This document shows, piece by piece, positions 45,088 through 48,773 of a stretch of 48,773 bases of DNA. The stretch is from Ornithinibacillus halophilus (lineage in GTDB: Bacteria; Bacillota; Bacilli; Bacillales; Amphibacillaceae). A program made the position numbers and the translations under genes. Each line of letters begins with the position of its first letter. The first letter of the stretch is position 1. The notes below the pieces were generated by a model. It had not been told where the DNA came from, searched no databases, and saw nothing but the letters and a program-made list of their open reading frames with translations. The DNA lies in assembly GCF_900129485.1 (NCBI RefSeq), contig NZ_FQVW01000022.1:1-48773 (forward strand), in the 5' to 3' direction.

Positions 45088-46842
45088 TTAACCCACATCT
45101 TTTTTATCTTCATCAACTGGTGGCGTTATTCTACCACTTAATGCTTGGAATGCTGTTAATACTATCCAAACTGCAAACACAAAGATAATTGCACCTAAAA
45201 CAAACAGTAACATATTTGAATCTGAACCAAACCATGACCATTGGAATACGACTTGTTGGAACATCGCCCAAAGAGTCATAAACATCAGGAAGATCATCGG
45301 TATGAGTGTGACTGCATAGTTCCTACCTTGTCGCTTAAGCCAAATAGAGATTAGTAGTAAACTAATACCAGCTAACAACTGGTTTGACGTTCCAAATAGT
45401 GGCCATAATAAATATCCACCAGCACCAAAACCTCTTCCACCACCTTCAGGAAGTACAACCAAAATTGCACTTGATACTACTGCAATTGATGTAGCAACAT
45501 GTGTTTTAGTTAAAGTAGGAACTTTATACTCAACACCAAGTTCAGCAATAATGTATCGCATTAGACGAACAGAAGTGTCTAGTGTCGTTGCAGCAAAGCT
45601 TACAACAATTACGGAAACAATCGTTGCTGCAATATCAGATGGAATGGCTAAGCCTTGTGCAAGAACTGCTGCCCCCTCTACAAAGTTTCCAAGCCCTGAA
45701 GCACTAGCTTCTCCAAAACTACTATAGACTGCAGAAAAAGCATCCGTACCTGAGAATAAGGTAACTACAGCAATAATTGAAATTAATGCAAGAATCCCTT
45801 CACCAACTGCTCCACCATATCCAACAAATCTAGCATCGGTTTCCTTATCTAATTGTTTCGATGAAGTCCCTGATGAAACTAATCCATGGAACCCAGATAT
45901 TGCTCCACAGGCAATTGTTATAAATAATAATGGGAACCATGAAACATCAGTAGCATTACTGTTAAATGCAGGTGCAGCTACTTCAGGATTTGTGAATACT
46001 AATCCTAAGTATAAAATAAGCAAACCGACTACCAATTGATGGGAATTAATAAAATCCCTCGGTTGTAATAGCTTCCACACTGGTAATGTCGATGCTATAT
46101 AAACATAGATCATTAAAATGACTATCCATATTAAGAATGCAGAGTTTCTTGCTCCCAATCCAAATAAGCCATCTGCATCAGCTCCACCCATATAAGCAAC
46201 TAAGTCAATTTGCAAGAAATCCACTCTACTTGCTATTACTGCAGTCACATACATGACTACTAATGCAGCCAAGGAAGGAAGTAACATCTTCTTACTTCGC
46301 TTATAAACGGCATACCCTATCCAAATCGCTAAAGGAATTTGAATGAAGACCGGAATAACACTAGATGGGTAACTTACGAACAGGTTAGAGATAACCCAAG
46401 CAAACACAGCATTAACCATTAATACCAAAATCAGTATGATAAATAAAAATAAAATTTTTGCACGCTGACCAACTAATTTGTGAGCTAGTGTTCCAACTGA
46501 TTGTCCCTTATTTCTTACAGACAATACTAAAGTACCGAAATCATGAACACCTGCAGCAAACACCGTACCTAGTACTACCCATAGTACAGCAGGTAACCAT
46601 CCCCAATAAACGGCGATTGCGGGCCCAAGAATTGGTGCAGCCCCGGCTACAGAAGTAAAATGATGCCCCCATAAGACAAATTTGTTGGTAGGCACATAGT
46701 CTACTCCATCTTTATAACGATGTGCTGGAGTAACATAGTTTGGATCTAAACGAAATATTTTTTGAGCAACATATTTCGAATAGAACCGGAATCCAAGTGC
46801 ATAAACTACTAAACCAATAAGTGCTAATAAAATTCCATTCAA
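45088..46842 (-). CDS. cstA: CstA-family carbon-starvation transporter (pyruvate/peptide)
   Basis: A 584-residue membrane protein with about 16 helices and the CstA landmarks RYKDGVDYVPTNKFVLWGHHFTS (split here as seen near residues 43-65), AGAAPILGPAIA and SGFHGLVSSGTSSKQ. Family members take up pyruvate or peptides when preferred carbon is exhausted. The start is TTG at 46842, 8 bases after AAGGAGGT. A cre-like site lies upstream. First gene of a four-gene operon. Confidence 0.93.
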   Translation of the reverse strand: MNGILLALIGLVVYALGFRFYSKYVAQKIFRLDPNYVTPAHRYKDGVDYVPTNKFVLWGHHFTSVAGAAPILGPAIAVYWGWLPAVLWVVLGTVFAAGVHDFGTLVLSVRNKGQSVGTLAHKLVGQRAKILFLFIILILVLMVNAVFAWVISNLFVSYPSSVIPVFIQIPLAIWIGYAVYKRSKKMLLPSLAALVVMYVTAVIASRVDFLQIDLVAYMGGADADGLFGLGARNSAFLIWIVILMIYVYIASTLPVWKLLQPRDFINSHQLVVGLLILYLGLVFTNPEVAAPAFNSNATDVSWFPLLFITIACGAISGFHGLVSSGTSSKQLDKETDARFVGYGGAVGEGILALISIIAVVTLFSGTDAFSAVYSSFGEASASGLGNFVEGAAVLAQGLAIPSDIAATIVSVIVVSFAATTLDTSVRLMRYIIAELGVEYKVPTLTKTHVATSIAVVSSAILVVLPEGGGRGFGAGGYLLWPLFGTSNQLLAGISLLLISIWLKRQGRNYAVTLIPMIFLMFMTLWAMFQQVVFQWSWFGSDSNMLLFVLGAIIFVFAVWIVLTAFQALSGRITPPVDEDKKDVG

Positions 46843-46935
46843 CCTTTTCTACCTCCTTATTTTTTTTGGATTTACCATCAAAACAAGAGTGATTCTAGGT
46901 GAAAATAAATGGATGAATCCTAGTTAAACGCTATG

Positions 46936-46949
46936 TGTAAGCGCTTAAA
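46936..46949 (-). promoter_or_regulatory. Candidate CcpA cre site upstream of cstA
   Basis: TGTAAGCGCTTAAA matches the cre consensus TGWAANCGNTNWCA in all but one position. It lies about 95-105 bases before the cstA start codon. Carbon catabolite repression of a carbon-starvation transporter is expected (inference). The promoter itself was not identified. Confidence 0.6.
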
Positions 46950-47035
46950 AATAGTACAACTTTATTTTAATCTATTGTTCTTAAAATGTAAATATTTAAA
47001 CTATTTAAAATTAATATATATTTTCACCAAACAAA

Positions 47036-47071
47036 AAACATCCCGGAGTCTACTTATACTCCAGGATGTTT
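47036..47071 (-). terminator. Terminator after glutamate dehydrogenase
   Basis: Stem ACATCCCGGAGT and ATACTCCAGGATGT with small mismatches, flanked by A-rich sequence on the low-coordinate side. Confidence 0.8.
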
Positions 47072-47082
47072 ACATTTACATT

Positions 47083-48462
47083 CTAATACAGTTTTCCCTG
47101 ACGATACAGTATGGTTGAAAGTTTCATGACAGCGTGTATATAACAGTTTTCTCGTAATGGAAATGGATCGCCAAAGAATTGAGGATAGACTGTATCAAAG
47201 GTTTTTTTCATTTTATTATAAAGCTTTTCAAATATTACTTCCTCACTATAAAACTGTGTTTCTTTTCCTTGTAGCCATTCAAAATAGGATACTATTACAC
47301 CACCTGCGTTTGCTAGTATGTCTGGTACAATAATTATTCCTTTATCACTTAAATATTCATCAGCATCATTTGTTACAGGTGCATTGGCACCTTCCACAAT
47401 GATTTGAGCTTTTACATCTTCCATATTATTACTATTGATTTGATTTTCTAATGCAGCTAAAAATAGAACACCCACATCTAAAGTTAAAACGTCATTTCGA
47501 TCTTTAATGATCGCCTTTACTTCTGCTTCTTCAAGCTGTTCGTCAGTTATTGGTAAATCTCCTCGATTTCCCTTAGTAAACTTAATTAGATTAGGAATAT
47601 CCAAGCCGTCAGAATTATATAAAGTCACATTACGATCACTAACTGCCACAATTTTATTATTTAAATGATTACATTGGTATGCTGCTAGCGCTGCCACAGA
47701 ACCAACATTTCCGAAACCTTGAATTGCTAACGTTAAAGATTTATCTTTTAAAGACAAGGCTGTTTTAGCAAAAATATTGTCTCTCTCCGACAACCATTGT
47801 TCTTGTTTTTTTACAAAATCATACAATAGGTAGCGAAAAGTGTAGTAAACTCCTTTACCAGTTGCTTCTCTTCTTCCTAACGATCCACCGTTCTCTACAC
47901 TTTTCCCCGTGAAACTACCACGATATGTTTCACCTGGTCGTATGGTTTTATATTCTCCCATCATCCAATCCATTTCTCTTGCACCCGTTCCAACATCAGG
48001 TGCAGGTATATCTTTGTCAGGACCAAGAATATCACTAAAATACTGAACATATTTTTTACAGATAACATAGAGATCCTTTTCACTGAATTCCCTAGGGTTA
48101 ATTACTACGCCACCTTTTCCACCACCGAAAGGTACTTCGTGCAATGCATTTTTTAATGTCATCAGTGCTGCTAAGTTTACCACTTCATCTTCATTTACAG
48201 ATTCATGGAAACGAATCCCACCTTTATATGGTCCAAGGACATTATTATGCTGCACTCGAAAAGATGGAACCCTGATCACCTTACCATTTTCAAGCACCAC
48301 TCTTAAAAATGATTTATTTACATGGTTGGGGGTGGAAAGAATGGAGACCAAAGAAGAAAACGCTCTTTCTCTAGTCTCTCCCTTTAACTCAGGTAAAAAT
48401 TCCTTATCGTCCATCAAAGCATTTAGTGAATCATTTACTATATCTACCGTACTATTTGTCAC
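47083..48462 (-). CDS. Glu/Leu/Phe/Val-type dehydrogenase, probable glutamate dehydrogenase
   Basis: A 459-residue member of the glutamate dehydrogenase superfamily. Catalytic Lys in PFGGGKGGVVINP, Asp in PAPDVGTG, nucleotide motif GFGNVGS, and SAGG-like ILANAGGVIVSYFEW. RocG/GudB proteins are about 424-427 residues; the extra length is mainly an insertion of about 20 residues (KKQEQWLSERDNIF region) just before the nucleotide domain. GTG start at 48462, 7 bases after GGAGG. The large hexameric GDH fold is sure; substrate (glutamate or another amino acid) is probable only. Confidence 0.85.
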   Translation of the reverse strand: MTNSTVDIVNDSLNALMDDKEFLPELKGETRERAFSSLVSILSTPNHVNKSFLRVVLENGKVIRVPSFRVQHNNVLGPYKGGIRFHESVNEDEVVNLAALMTLKNALHEVPFGGGKGGVVINPREFSEKDLYVICKKYVQYFSDILGPDKDIPAPDVGTGAREMDWMMGEYKTIRPGETYRGSFTGKSVENGGSLGRREATGKGVYYTFRYLLYDFVKKQEQWLSERDNIFAKTALSLKDKSLTLAIQGFGNVGSVAALAAYQCNHLNNKIVAVSDRNVTLYNSDGLDIPNLIKFTKGNRGDLPITDEQLEEAEVKAIIKDRNDVLTLDVGVLFLAALENQINSNNMEDVKAQIIVEGANAPVTNDADEYLSDKGIIIVPDILANAGGVIVSYFEWLQGKETQFYSEEVIFEKLYNKMKKTFDTVYPQFFGDPFPLRENCYIHAVMKLSTILYRQGKLY

Positions 48463-48497
48463 ACCATAACCTCCAATTTATTCATACTTTGGTTATG

Positions 48498-48525
48498 ATT
48501 GTATCAAAGTTCTGACAAATTACAA
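48498..48525 (-). promoter_or_regulatory. Sigma-A promoter of the glutamate dehydrogenase gene
   Basis: On the minus strand TTGTAA (plus 48520-48525), a 16-base spacer and TACAAT (plus 48498-48503), about 25 bases before the ribosome site. The repeat copy begins 16 bases upstream of the -35. Confidence 0.6.
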
Positions 48526-48540
48526 TGAAAAGGTTACATA

Positions 48541-48747
48541 AGAAAAGCGCAGAGCGCCCGCTTTGCGACGTACGGACTGGACTGCGGCGAAGGAGATAAA
48601 GGAAACATGCCCCTTCATAGGGGTATGTCGACGTTGGACGCAAAGTCCGGTTATAGTCGACCTTCCTTTTTATCGGAGTCGATGTTGACTTATCGTACGG
48701 AGGCGAAGGAAGTCTCGCTAGTCGCAGGCGCTCGGAGCTAGACATCT
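48541..48747 (+). repeat. G+C-rich intergenic repeat, copy 2 (207 bp)
   Basis: Same orientation and same left and right blocks as 9327-9479, with about 54 more bases in the middle (including ATGCCCCTTCATAGGGGTAT, itself an inverted repeat). The outer blocks are almost identical between copies 39 kb apart, so spread or gene conversion is recent. No transposase is nearby. Confidence 0.85.
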
Positions 48748-48773
48748 CTGAAATTTTATACATTCTTATCTTT

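Noticed and set aside
48482-48763. 93-residue minus-strand frame over the repeat copy
   Set aside because: It reads across the G+C-rich repeat, which is non-coding; copy 1 is shorter by about 54 bases and does not keep a matching frame.

Overview
The window is a low-G+C, spore-forming Bacillaceae chromosome segment, most like the Oceanobacillus/Virgibacillus side of the family. This rests on protein resemblance, the many TTG/GTG starts behind strong Shine-Dalgarno sequences, and gene order. No rRNA, tRNA, transposase, prophage or CRISPR-Cas genes were seen. Much of the left half matches the Bacillus subtilis ykq/yku/pdh neighbourhood (pdhABCD-ykyA-def-rpoY-rnjA-ktrC and darB-dapH-dapL-ykuS-ykuU-ykuV), with local insertions and losses.

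Layout. 1-5000: pyruvate dehydrogenase operon on the minus strand. 5.3-9.5 kb: YkyA lipoprotein, peptide deformylase, an unrecognised 28-residue basic peptide gene, RNA polymerase epsilon (rpoY), RNase J1, then a 153-bp G+C-rich repeat. 9.5-14 kb: KtrC potassium gate and a heterodimeric ABC exporter. 14-19 kb: YkuV and YkuU redox proteins, a 52-bp-period tandem array where B. subtilis carries ykuT, YkuS, DapL, DapH and the c-di-AMP sensor DarB. 19.4-28.7 kb: a mixed run of single genes (YkuE phosphoesterase, Sco, YkyB, DMT exporter, Ric/ScdA with an Fnr-type box, PatA, a Spo0E-like regulator, signal peptidase I, a zinc-ribbon/TPR protein and an HtrA-like protease). 28.8-32.2 kb: KtrD with a GGDEF-EAL protein. 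34.9-42.8 kb: the most specialised block, a spoVA2mob-type operon (DUF1657, YhcN/YlaJ lipoprotein, SpoVAC, SpoVAD, SpoVAE, DUF1657, DUF421-DUF1657 fusion) followed by a ger receptor operon (A, B, C and a tiny D-like two-helix protein). 42.8-47 kb: a minus-strand operon of CstA, a cory-CC-star type protein, a cysteine-free ArsA/Get3-family ATPase and a quinone-oxidoreductase-like protein. 47-48.7 kb: a glutamate dehydrogenase with an internal insertion, then a second copy of the G+C-rich repeat.

How it fits together. The spoVA/ger block concerns spores: dipicolinic acid movement, nutrient sensing and, by analogy with spoVA2mob, wet-heat resistance and germination rate. KtrC, KtrD and DarB form a potassium/c-di-AMP theme, with a c-di-GMP-type protein joined to KtrD. 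The best candidates for under-described biology are the 52-bp tandem array, the CstA/cory-CC/ArsA operon and the autonomous 28-residue peptide unit. Coordinates come from reading the sequence; promoter and operator calls are by eye.
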